Source of the DNA: Pseudomonadota bacterium
GTDB taxonomy: Bacteria; Pseudomonadota; Alphaproteobacteria; Sphingomonadales; SMXR01
Assembly (NCBI GenBank): GCA_022566215.1
Contig: JADFJJ010000001.1
Location: 1-53,790, forward strand
Length of the DNA: 53,790 nucleotides
Direction of reading: 5' to 3'
A program made the translations under genes and the position numbers. Positions 10,160-18,834 of the stretch are shown piece by piece. The notes below the pieces were generated by a model. That model saw only the letters and a list, made by a program, of their open reading frames with translations. It ran no database searches and was not told where the DNA came from. Within the stretch, counting starts at the first letter, position 1, and every line of letters starts with the position of its first letter.

Positions 10160-11386
10160 TTATCCGGTCCTTTTTGTCCTTTGCTGATCCCGCACCCGCA
10201 GCACCACCGCCATCGCCGTATCGCCCGCCGCACAGCCCTGGAACAAGCCGGCGCCGCCGCCGCGCAGCGCAAGTTCCTCGATCAATTCGATCATTGAGCG
10301 CAGCGCCGTCGGCCCCTGCGGGTGTCCCCAGATCAGCGAGCTGCCAAAATTGTTCATGGTCTCGAGATTGGCGCCGGTCTCCCTGGCAAACACAATGTCA
10401 TTCACCGCGAACGGGTTATGCGATTTGATCGCATCCATATCACTGATCGCCAGTCCCGCCTGGTCCAGCGCCCGCCAGGCGGCGGGGATTGTGGCCTCCG
10501 GCATAAAGGCCAGTTTGGTCCGGGCGCTGCCAAAGCCCAGGATTTCAATTATAATGTTTTTATCCCGGCTCAACTCAGCGGCGCACCCGGGCGTTGTTAC
10601 GATCATCGCCGCGCTGCCGTCGGCCGGGTGGGTCTGGGCGGCATAGGTGAGCGTACCCCCCTTGATAATCGGTTTCAGTCCGGCCAGGCTCTCCTTGGTT
10701 GAGGTGCTGATACCCTCATCTCCGTCAAGCATCCCGGCAGCCTTGCGGTAATTGGCGCTAGGCACCTCAAACGGCAGGGTCATGTAACGCCTCTGGAACG
10801 CCCGCTTATTCTTAAGTGCATCACCATACTGGTCCTGACGGCGTAGCACGACGCTGTGCTGTTGCTCGGTACTGATGCCGTGTTTGGCGGCGACATTCTC
10901 AGCAGTAGTGATCATGGCGTGGCCGCCCAGCGGATCGCAGGAGAAATTATCCATAACCCAATTCTCAGATATGCCTGTTCCCCCCGGGCCTTCTGGGTTG
11001 GGGTAATAAACATGGGGGCCGTTCGAGGTCCTATCGCAGGTCATGATCAGCACAGTTTCCGCCAGCCCGGCGTCAATTTCCTGCGCCGCCGCCAGCAACG
11101 CCCGGGTGCCGGTGGCGCAAGCCTGGTTGATGGTTGGCCCGCCCACCCCGTCTGCCCCCATGAGGCCGGTCAGCCAAGGGGTTCCATAGAAGGATTGATG
11201 CTGGGGGATGGTCATCCCGAGGATTGCGTAATCAAATGCCTCGGCCGCAACCCCGCGCGCTGCAAGTTCCCGTTCCGCCACATGGGCGGCGAACCTGATG
11301 CTATGCAGATGCGCCAGGCTGCCCTGCCACTTGGCGAACGGTGTTGACCAATAGGCGCCGTAAGGGATGCGAGCTGAATAGGTCAT
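10160..11386 (-). CDS. Thiolase-family protein, candidate aroylacetyl-CoA thiolase
   Basis: 408 aa. Nucleophile region GPTINQACATGTRALLAAAQEI; SHNPFAVND, WGHPQGPTA and GCAAGDTAMAVVLRV resemble NEAF/HNPF, GHPxG and Cx(2)G thiolase motifs. 4-bp overlap with the aminotransferase gene. Confidence 0.8.
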   Translation of the reverse strand: MTYSARIPYGAYWSTPFAKWQGSLAHLHSIRFAAHVAERELAARGVAAEAFDYAILGMTIPQHQSFYGTPWLTGLMGADGVGGPTINQACATGTRALLAAAQEIDAGLAETVLIMTCDRTSNGPHVYYPNPEGPGGTGISENWVMDNFSCDPLGGHAMITTAENVAAKHGISTEQQHSVVLRRQDQYGDALKNKRAFQRRYMTLPFEVPSANYRKAAGMLDGDEGISTSTKESLAGLKPIIKGGTLTYAAQTHPADGSAAMIVTTPGCAAELSRDKNIIIEILGFGSARTKLAFMPEATIPAAWRALDQAGLAISDMDAIKSHNPFAVNDIVFARETGANLETMNNFGSSLIWGHPQGPTALRSMIELIEELALRGGGAGLFQGCAAGDTAMAVVLRVRDQQRTKRTG

Positions 11387-12690
11387 AATTGAACCTCAGC
11401 AGCAACATCTTTCAATGCCGCTCCCGCGCGTTCCAGAGCCTCATCAATATGAGCATCGGTCATGACCGTCGATAAGGCCATCATGCCGCGCGGCGCCAGG
11501 AACAACCCGTGGTTCAAGGCGGCATGATGAAACATGCCCATAATTTTAGTATCCTCGCGGACGATGGAAGATTCCGGTGCTGCCGCGCTGAAATAAAGAT
11601 TGAGGCAAGAACCGAAATGGTTAACCGAAACCGGCAGCCCAGCCTTTTTGACTGCCCGGATCAAGCCGTCTTTGAGTTTTTCAGCCAAGCCATGCATGAC
11701 CGCGATCCGCTCGCCCGTCAACTCCCGCACAGCGACATCGCCGGCAGCCATGGTGACCGGGTTGGCGTTATAGGTGCCGGTGTGGAAAACCTTCAAGTCG
11801 GCGGGGTCAAAGACCTTCATAAACTCAGCCGCGCCGCCCACCGCGCCGACCGGAAACCCACCGCCGATGGCCTTGCCGAGCATGGTCAGGTCAGGCTTGA
11901 TGTCAAAATGCTCCTGGCAGCCGCCAGTGGCGAATCGGAAGCTCAGAACCTCGTCCAGAATAAACAGCGCCCCGGCTTTATGGGCGGCGGCTTTGACCCC
12001 TTTAAGAAACTCAGGCGTGGCCGGAATAACCCCGCCCGAACCCAACACCGGCTCGAGAAAAACCGCGGCGATTTCATTGCCGTGCTTGGCCAACACGGCC
12101 TTGAAATTCGCCAGGTCATTGAAGGCGGCAAGATAAGTGATCGGCCCCTCATGACCGAACGAACCGGTCTCAAACTCCATCAATGAGCCGTGATAACCAT
12201 AACGCGCCATCAGCAATTTCCGGCGTCCGGTAATTTTACGGGCGATGGTGAAAGCCAGCGCCCCGGCTTCGGTACCCGAATTGGTAAACCGTACCTGATC
12301 CACTGACGAAATACGGGCCACAATTTGTTCGGCCAAACGGTTTTGCATCCGATTGCCCGCTGCCCAGCCGGTACCCCGCCGAATCTGCCTTTCCGCCGCT
12401 GCGACAATTGGCGGGTAAGCATGGCCATGAACCATGGAGGTATAGTTGTTGATCATATCGAGATAACGGCGCCCGTCGACGTCAAACAGATGTACACCCT
12501 CAGCCCGCTCGATCGCCAGCGGATGTGGGGTCCAGAAACTGGCCTGCCGGGAATTGCCGCCCGGCATAACCCGCTGGGCCGCCTCAAAAAGCGCCGCACT
12601 TTTCCGCGTGCGGGCTCGGTATGTCTTTAGGATTGGCGAAGCGATAGGAGCAGCTTGTGTGTTAAAACCGGATGTGAGTTGAGAAACCAT
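11383..12690 (-). CDS. PLP class III aminotransferase of the GSA-aminomutase/beta-amino-acid aminotransferase group
   Basis: 435 aa. MPGGNSRQASFWTPHPLAIERAEG, RFTNSGTEA, FILDEVLSFRF, LTMLGKAIGGGFPVGAVGG (PLP lysine), FHTGTYNANPVTMAAG. Confidence 0.82.
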   Translation of the reverse strand: MVSQLTSGFNTQAAPIASPILKTYRARTRKSAALFEAAQRVMPGGNSRQASFWTPHPLAIERAEGVHLFDVDGRRYLDMINNYTSMVHGHAYPPIVAAAERQIRRGTGWAAGNRMQNRLAEQIVARISSVDQVRFTNSGTEAGALAFTIARKITGRRKLLMARYGYHGSLMEFETGSFGHEGPITYLAAFNDLANFKAVLAKHGNEIAAVFLEPVLGSGGVIPATPEFLKGVKAAAHKAGALFILDEVLSFRFATGGCQEHFDIKPDLTMLGKAIGGGFPVGAVGGAAEFMKVFDPADLKVFHTGTYNANPVTMAAGDVAVRELTGERIAVMHGLAEKLKDGLIRAVKKAGLPVSVNHFGSCLNLYFSAAAPESSIVREDTKIMGMFHHAALNHGLFLAPRGMMALSTVMTDAHIDEALERAGAALKDVAAEVQL

Positions 12691-12698
12691 ACCGCCCC

Positions 12699-14366
12699 CT
12701 ACCAGTCGTAAGCATCTACGTTCGGTGGCAATGCCATCAGCAAGGCGCCCGACTGAAACAGATCCGCGGCGGCCTCGAGATGATCGGTCATCGGCTCGTC
12801 ATGGTCGAGATAAGGAACCTTTTCCCGCACCACGTCATAGAGCTTTTTTGTTGCCCGGCTGAGGTGCTCTACACCACGAATGTCGGCCGCCTGGCAGGCA
12901 CAAAGCAATTCGAACCCAAGGATATAATAACAGTTCTTCAGGATATCGCGGGTGCGTCTGGCAGCCACCAGGCCGAACGACACATGATCCTGGAAATCTC
13001 CGGTCGAGGGCAGCGATTGTATCGACATCGGGGTGCACATCTGGCGCACTTCCGCGGTCAAAGATGTAGCCATAAACTGACCCCCCATAAGACCCTGGCG
13101 CAGGCCCGGGTTCTCCTTGCACAGGAACGGCGGTAAATCGCCGTTAAGGCTGGGATGCAGAAGCCGGTTATTGCGCCGGTCCGACAAATTGCACATGGTC
13201 ACCAACACCGTTGCCATCTGGTCCATGGCGTTTGAGATATACTGTCCGTGGAAATTGGCGTTATGAACAACATCGTTTTCAGCGACTACGATCAGCGGGT
13301 TGTCGTTGGAGGAGTTAAGCTCAATCTCGAGCGTCCGCTGGACAAACAGCGTGGTGTCAAGAACCGGCCCCAAGACTTGTGGCGTGGCTCTTATGGAATA
13401 AGCATCCTCGATCTGTTCATCCAGGCCGCGCGGTTTATCCCGGGCCATTTTCCTGAGCCACTGTTCCACTTCATGGTCCTGAACAATCATTTTACTGTCG
13501 GCCAGGGTGCGGTAAATGCAGTCCGCGACCCGGACCTGGCCGGGATGCGGTTTTTGCCGATGGGCGGCGGGGTGGAACGGCATGATCTTTGCTTTCTGCA
13601 CCTCAAGACTGAGGCACGTGGCCAGCAGATAAGCGTTTATCAGTTGTTTGACATCGGCGGTCAGACAAGAAGCCATCCCGGCCATCAGCGAGGTTCCGTT
13701 TATCAGGGCCAAGCCTTCCTTGTAGCCCAACTCCATCAGCTCAATGCCGGCCCGCTTCATGGCTTTGGCTCCTGGTATAATCTCGCCCTGGTACTTGGCG
13801 CGCCACTGCCCGGTCCCGACCAAAGCAATACAGGCCAGAGGCGACAGATCACCGCTGGTGCCGAGCGAGCCTTTTTCGGGAATGCACGGCACGATGCCGC
13901 GGTTGTACATCGCCACATATTTTTCGAAATTTTCCAGGGAAATCGCCGAAGCCCCGCGTCCCAGCGAATTAATCCGCGCCAGCATTGCCGCGCGCACATA
14001 ATGATCGTCCAGATAATCCCCGACATTGGACTGGACACACTTAAGGATATTGTTCTGCACCTCACCAGCCATGGAGGCCGGAACCAGCCAGTTGACGAAC
14101 CCGCCCACGCTGGTCGTAACGCCGTAAATAATGCGGCCCGAAGCCACAAATTTTTCGAGCAACTCACGCGAGGCGGTTACGCGCTCACGGATTTCATCGG
14201 TAATTTCAACTTGACTGAGGGGCTCTTGGACGGCGGCGGCCAGCGCTTCGATGGTCATACTGACGCCGTCGGGAATGATCTGGGGAGGAAATGTTTTGCC
14301 GTGACCATTCGGACTGCAGTCAGTGACGTGTTTAGCGGCAACTGGCTTGGGAGCCTTGAGATTCAT
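12699..14366 (-). CDS. MIO-type aromatic amino acid ammonia-lyase/2,3-aminomutase
   Basis: 555 aa. IYGVTTSVGGFVNWLVP inner loop; GSLGTSGDLSPLACIALVGTGQWRAKYQGE gives a Thr-Ser-Gly MIO triad (codons at 13851-13859); LINGTSLMAG; NSSNDNPL; HNANFHGQY. Confidence 0.88.
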   Translation of the reverse strand: MNLKAPKPVAAKHVTDCSPNGHGKTFPPQIIPDGVSMTIEALAAAVQEPLSQVEITDEIRERVTASRELLEKFVASGRIIYGVTTSVGGFVNWLVPASMAGEVQNNILKCVQSNVGDYLDDHYVRAAMLARINSLGRGASAISLENFEKYVAMYNRGIVPCIPEKGSLGTSGDLSPLACIALVGTGQWRAKYQGEIIPGAKAMKRAGIELMELGYKEGLALINGTSLMAGMASCLTADVKQLINAYLLATCLSLEVQKAKIMPFHPAAHRQKPHPGQVRVADCIYRTLADSKMIVQDHEVEQWLRKMARDKPRGLDEQIEDAYSIRATPQVLGPVLDTTLFVQRTLEIELNSSNDNPLIVVAENDVVHNANFHGQYISNAMDQMATVLVTMCNLSDRRNNRLLHPSLNGDLPPFLCKENPGLRQGLMGGQFMATSLTAEVRQMCTPMSIQSLPSTGDFQDHVSFGLVAARRTRDILKNCYYILGFELLCACQAADIRGVEHLSRATKKLYDVVREKVPYLDHDEPMTDHLEAAADLFQSGALLMALPPNVDAYDW

Positions 14367-14508
14367 GTTGAATTCCTGATTGGTTTTTGAACTTTATGAC
14401 AGCTTACACCTAATTTGGCGGAGAAAATTGTCTATTTTACCGAAAAATGATGTAAAACTAAAAGGAATGGTCTATAATTAAACAAAATAAGAAAGGATAT
14501 TCTATATT

Positions 14509-15003
14509 ATGACGCCAACCCGACAAGACTGTGCACTTGCTTTCGACAGTTATGAACGCCATATCCTTATCGAGCTGCAGGCCAACGCGCGGCTGACCAA
14601 CCAGGAGTTGGCCGAACGCGTGAACCTTTCGCCTTCGGCCTGCTGGCGCCGGGTCAAGGCCCTGGAAGACGCCGGCGTCATCCTGCGCTATGTGGCCATT
14701 CTCGATCCCCGGAAGGTTGGTTTTGGGGAAAATGTCTTTGCCCATATTACCCTGATACGCCATTCGGCAACCCTGGCCCGGGAGTTTACCGACGAGATCA
14801 GCAAACACCCGGAGGTGATGGAATGCTTCAACACCACCGGCGACGCCGATGTCCTGCTGCGGGTCGTGACGCCCAGTGTCTCGGCCTACGACGAGTTTCT
14901 TGAAAAGACCATTTTCAGGGCTCCGGGATTAGCCCAGGTGCGCTCCAACTTCGCACTCAGACAGGTGAAATTCGAGACCGCCCTGCCGATCGCAAAACCT
15001 TGA
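14509..15003 (+). CDS. Lrp/AsnC family transcriptional regulator
   Basis: 164 aa. FDSYERHILIELQANARLTNQELAERVNLSPSACWRRVKALEDAGVI HTH plus RAM-type effector domain. Confidence 0.92.
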   Translation: MTPTRQDCALAFDSYERHILIELQANARLTNQELAERVNLSPSACWRRVKALEDAGVILRYVAILDPRKVGFGENVFAHITLIRHSATLAREFTDEISKHPEVMECFNTTGDADVLLRVVTPSVSAYDEFLEKTIFRAPGLAQVRSNFALRQVKFETALPIAKP

Positions 15004-15037
15004 AACCAGTTTGCCAAATTATTGTCTGAATTTGAGG

Positions 15038-15523
15038 ATGGGTGACGTGAAAAAAATTGTCAAATTCACACTTAACGGACAGCCGCATGTCGGGGCTGTT
15101 GCTGATAATATTCTTCTCATCGATTACCTGCGTGGAATGGGACTGACCGGCACCAAAACCGGTTGTGATGGCGGCGAGTGTGGAGCTTGCACGGTTTTGA
15201 TCAACGACCAGCCAGCCCTGGCCTGCCTGACCCTTGCACCAACCGTTCAGGGCGCCCGGGTTGAGACCATCGAATCACAATCCCGGGGCGGCGGCCTTTC
15301 GGATATTCAGCTTGGGTTTCATCACAAACTCGGGTCCCAGTGCGGCTTTTGTACGCCCGGTTTTATCATGGCGGCAGAAGGGCTGCTGCGCCGCAATCCC
15401 CAGCCGAATGATGAGGAAATCCGCGAGGCGCTGGGCAGCAATATCTGCCGCTGCACCGGTTATGTGAAAATTATCGAAGCTGTCAAATGGGCCGCCAAAG
15501 AGCGTGGCAGGGGGGTGAGGTGA
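15038..15523 (+). CDS. hcrC: 4-hydroxybenzoyl-CoA reductase gamma subunit, 2x[2Fe-2S]
   Basis: [21 protein letters not shown] and [10 protein letters not shown]...CRCTGY motifs; followed by Mo subunit and FAD subunit. Confidence 0.85.
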   Translation: MGDVKKIVKFTLNGQPHVGAVADNILLIDYLRGMGLTGTKTGCDGGECGACTVLINDQPALACLTLAPTVQGARVETIESQSRGGGLSDIQLGFHHKLGSQCGFCTPGFIMAAEGLLRRNPQPNDEEIREALGSNICRCTGYVKIIEAVKWAAKERGRGVR

Positions 15524-17838
15524 CTGAAACCACCACCCGCGTCAGATCAATCGGCCTCCATGTGCCAATGGTCGATGGCCCGGAAAAAGTTTCCGGCCGG
15601 GCCAAATACACCGCCGACCTGGTGCCGGTGGGGGCGTTGGCCGGACGAATTTTCCGCAGTTCCTGCAGCCATGCCGAGATTATCAGCCTGGACACCTCTG
15701 CCGCCTTAAAGCTGCCTGGCGTGATGGCGATCGTGACCGGCGCGGATTGTGACACAACCTTCGGGGTGTTGCCGATTGCCGCCACAGAATACCCGCTGGC
15801 TAGGGTGCGCATTCGCTACCAGGGGGAACCGGTCGCGGCGGTTGCCGCCGTTGATGACGCCACCGCAAAAAAAGCCTTGTCGCTGATCAAGCTGAAAGTC
15901 AGGGAATTGCCAGCCTATCTGACCCCGGAGGCGGCTACGGCAAAAGACGCCATCGACCTGCACGAGAAACGCCCCGGAAATATTGAGCGCGAGGCCGATT
16001 ATGAATTGGGGGACGTGACGGCCGGGTTTGCCAAAGCCGATCTGGTGCGCGAGCAAACCTTTACCACCTCAGAGGTCTGCCAGGCCCATATGGAGCCCCA
16101 CGCCGCGATTGCCGAGTTTGACCCTGTCCGCAGCCGGCTGACGGTGCATTGCACCACCCAGGTTCCCTATTATGTGCACCTGATGCTGGCCCGCTGCCTG
16201 AAAATGGACAAATCGCAAATCAGGGTGGTGAAACCCCAGCTGGGGGGTGGATTTGGAGCCCGGACGGAGGCCCTCAATGTCGAGCTGATCTGCGCCTTGC
16301 TGGCGAAGAAGGCTGGCGGCACGGTGCGTCTGCTGATCAGCCGCGAGGAAACTTTTTTAACCAGCCGCTGCCGCCCGCAGTCTTGGTTAAGGATGAAAAT
16401 CGGCCTGACAAAGGAGGGCCAAATCACCGCGGCGGAACTGGAAACTATTCAGCGCGGGGGCGCTTACAGCGGCTACGGCATTGTCACTATCCTTTATGCC
16501 GGGGCACTTCTTTATGGGCTGTATGACCTTCCCAGCGTCAAATTCCTTGGCAAAAGGATATTGACCAATACCCCGCCCTCGGGGGCCATGCGCGGCCATG
16601 GGACGGTTAAAACCCGTTTTGCCTTTGAGGCTTTGCTGGACAGCATGGCGCGTGAGTTGGACCTCGATCCTTTCACGGTGCGGCGCGCCAATTTGCTGAA
16701 GGCCCCAACTTTCACTAAAAACGATTTAATGGTCAACAGTTATGGGCTGGCCGAATGTTTGGATTGGACTGAAAAAGCCAGCGGCTGGAAGATCAAAAAA
16801 GGAAAACTGGAAAAGGGCCGGGGGATCGGCATGGCCTGTTCCCACTATATCAGCGGCGCCGCCAAACCGGTCAACTGGACCGGCGAGCCACACGCCACCA
16901 TCAACCTCAAGCTTGATTTTGACGGCTCGGTAGTGGTGCTGACCGGTGCCGCAGAGATCGGCCAGGGGTCATCCACTATCCTGGTTCAATGCGTGGCCGA
17001 GGTTCTGGGCCTTGATCTTTCGCGCATTCGGATTGTCGCCGGGGATAGTGAGGTAACCCCCAAGGACAACGGCTCTTATTCGTCACGGGTGACCTTCATG
17101 GTTGGCAACGCCGCCGTTGAAGCGGCCCGCAACCTCAAGACTGTTCTGGTCACGGCGGCGGCCAGAGAGCTGGGCGTCAAACCGGAGGATATCGAGGTTC
17201 TGGGGGAAATCTACCGTGCCGCCTCACAGGATAAGGGGCTCAGTTATGATCAGGTGGTTGCCGCAGCGCTAAAAGATAGCGGCACCATCATGGTAAAAGG
17301 TACCTTCACGACCCCGCTTGAAGCCCAGGGGGGAAAGGCCTACCGGGGCGCCGCGGTGGGCGCGACCATGGGGTTCAGTTATGCCGCCCAGGTGGTTGAA
17401 GTCAGTGTTGACGAGGAAACCGGCCAGGTCACGGTCGAAAAAGTGTGGGCGGCGCACGATTGTGGCAAAGCGCTTAACCGGCTTACGGTCGAGGGCCAGA
17501 TCCAGGGCTCGGTGTGGATGGGTATGGGCCAGGCCCTCAGCGAAGAAGTGGTATACCACCCCAAAAGCGGTCTTCCGCTGACCGCCAGTCTCCTGGATTA
17601 CCGGGTTCCGACGATCAAGGATTCGCCCCCGATTGAATGCCATATCGTTGAAAGTAACGACCCCAACGGCCCGTTTGGCGCCAAGGAGGCCGGCGAAGGA
17701 TCCCTGGCGGCATTCATCCCGGCGTTCACCAACGCCATTGAGGATGCCATCGGGATACGTTTTACCGATCTGCCGGTAACCCCGGACAAAATTTTTGCGG
17801 CAATGGAAAAAAGAAAACGCGCTACAGGAAAGCTATAA
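15520..17838 (+). CDS. hcrA: 4-hydroxybenzoyl-CoA reductase alpha subunit (molybdopterin), GTG start
   Basis: Xanthine dehydrogenase-family large subunit: [56 protein letters not shown]; overlaps hcrC stop and hcrB start. Confidence 0.87.
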   Translation: MTETTTRVRSIGLHVPMVDGPEKVSGRAKYTADLVPVGALAGRIFRSSCSHAEIISLDTSAALKLPGVMAIVTGADCDTTFGVLPIAATEYPLARVRIRYQGEPVAAVAAVDDATAKKALSLIKLKVRELPAYLTPEAATAKDAIDLHEKRPGNIEREADYELGDVTAGFAKADLVREQTFTTSEVCQAHMEPHAAIAEFDPVRSRLTVHCTTQVPYYVHLMLARCLKMDKSQIRVVKPQLGGGFGARTEALNVELICALLAKKAGGTVRLLISREETFLTSRCRPQSWLRMKIGLTKEGQITAAELETIQRGGAYSGYGIVTILYAGALLYGLYDLPSVKFLGKRILTNTPPSGAMRGHGTVKTRFAFEALLDSMARELDLDPFTVRRANLLKAPTFTKNDLMVNSYGLAECLDWTEKASGWKIKKGKLEKGRGIGMACSHYISGAAKPVNWTGEPHATINLKLDFDGSVVVLTGAAEIGQGSSTILVQCVAEVLGLDLSRIRIVAGDSEVTPKDNGSYSSRVTFMVGNAAVEAARNLKTVLVTAAARELGVKPEDIEVLGEIYRAASQDKGLSYDQVVAAALKDSGTIMVKGTFTTPLEAQGGKAYRGAAVGATMGFSYAAQVVEVSVDEETGQVTVEKVWAAHDCGKALNRLTVEGQIQGSVWMGMGQALSEEVVYHPKSGLPLTASLLDYRVPTIKDSPPIECHIVESNDPNGPFGAKEAGEGSLAAFIPAFTNAIEDAIGIRFTDLPVTPDKIFAAMEKRKRATGKL

Positions 17839-18824
17839 TGGAATCCTTACCAGACTTCGATCTGATCCGCCCGCGCACCCTGGACGAGGCGGTAAAAGCG
17901 CGGCAAAAGTTCCCCGGCAACCGCCTATTAGGTGGCGGCACCGACCTGCTGGTCAATATCCGGCGGGGCATAGGAGATGCGCCCACCGCTCTGATCGACA
18001 TGACCAATATTGCCGAGCTTAAAACTATTAAGGCTGATGCCAAGAAGCTGAAAATAGGGGCCTCTGTGACTATTCAGGAGGTCGCAGATGACAGCACCAT
18101 CGCCCATCACTATCCGGCGATTGCCGAGGCCGCGGCTTCAATTGCCGGGCCCACCCAGCGGGCCATGGGAACACTCGGCGGCAACCTTTGTCTTGATACC
18201 CGCTGCATCTATTACAATCAAAGCGACTGGTGGCGCTCGGCCAACGGATTTTGCCTCAAATACCAGGGTGAAAAATGTCACATCGCGCTCAAAAGCAAAA
18301 CCTGTTTTGCAACCTATTCGGGGGACCTGGCTCCCGCGGCGATGGTCCTTGGGGCGGAGGTTGAGATTATTGGCCCAAATGGCCAGCGGAGACTAACCCT
18401 GACCGATCTTTATTCCGGCGACGGGCAAAACTATCTGACCCTGGAGGAAGGGGAGATTATAACCGCCCTTTCAATCAAGAAAGAGCCCGGCCTTCGGAGT
18501 GGTTATGAAAAGATCAGAACCCGCCAGTCGATTGACTATCCCCTGGCCGGGGTGGCCGCTGGGTTGTGCCGGGAAGGCAATAAAATCACTGATTTTCACA
18601 TCGCCGTAACCGGGACAAATCCAAAACCGGTGTTGCTGGATGGCACGGCGCATCTGGTTGGCGGTCCGCTTGATGATGAATTTTTCAATGCGCTTGATAA
18701 GCTGATGAGCGCACAGATCAAGTCGATGAAAACCACCCTCGCGCCCGGCAATTACCGCCGCAAAATGGCTGGGGTTTTGGCCCGGCGTTTAACCAAAAAA
18801 CTGTTCGACAATTATTGCCAATAA
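17838..18824 (+). CDS. hcrB: 4-hydroxybenzoyl-CoA reductase beta subunit (FAD plus additional [4Fe-4S] loop)
   Basis: 328 aa FAD subunit with Cys-rich insertion CLDTRCIYYNQSDWWRSANGFCLKYQGEKCH, the feature that separates HcrB from ordinary XDH FAD subunits. Confidence 0.88.
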   Translation: MESLPDFDLIRPRTLDEAVKARQKFPGNRLLGGGTDLLVNIRRGIGDAPTALIDMTNIAELKTIKADAKKLKIGASVTIQEVADDSTIAHHYPAIAEAAASIAGPTQRAMGTLGGNLCLDTRCIYYNQSDWWRSANGFCLKYQGEKCHIALKSKTCFATYSGDLAPAAMVLGAEVEIIGPNGQRRLTLTDLYSGDGQNYLTLEEGEIITALSIKKEPGLRSGYEKIRTRQSIDYPLAGVAAGLCREGNKITDFHIAVTGTNPKPVLLDGTAHLVGGPLDDEFFNALDKLMSAQIKSMKTTLAPGNYRRKMAGVLARRLTKKLFDNYCQ

Positions 18825-18834
18825 CTCTTAAGGC

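Noticed and set aside
11383-12690. hemL (glutamate-1-semialdehyde aminomutase) for haem synthesis
   Set aside because: Family-level resemblance only; operon context is catabolic and no other haem genes are present.
12699-14366. Plain histidine ammonia-lyase (hutH)
   Set aside because: No hut genes nearby; TSG triad, inner loop and operon context fit the aromatic aminomutase/lyase group better.
13248-14390. 380-aa + strand ORF antisense to the MIO enzyme gene
   Set aside because: Shadow ORF in GC-rich coding DNA; no recognisable domain, while the opposite strand is an intact MIO enzyme.
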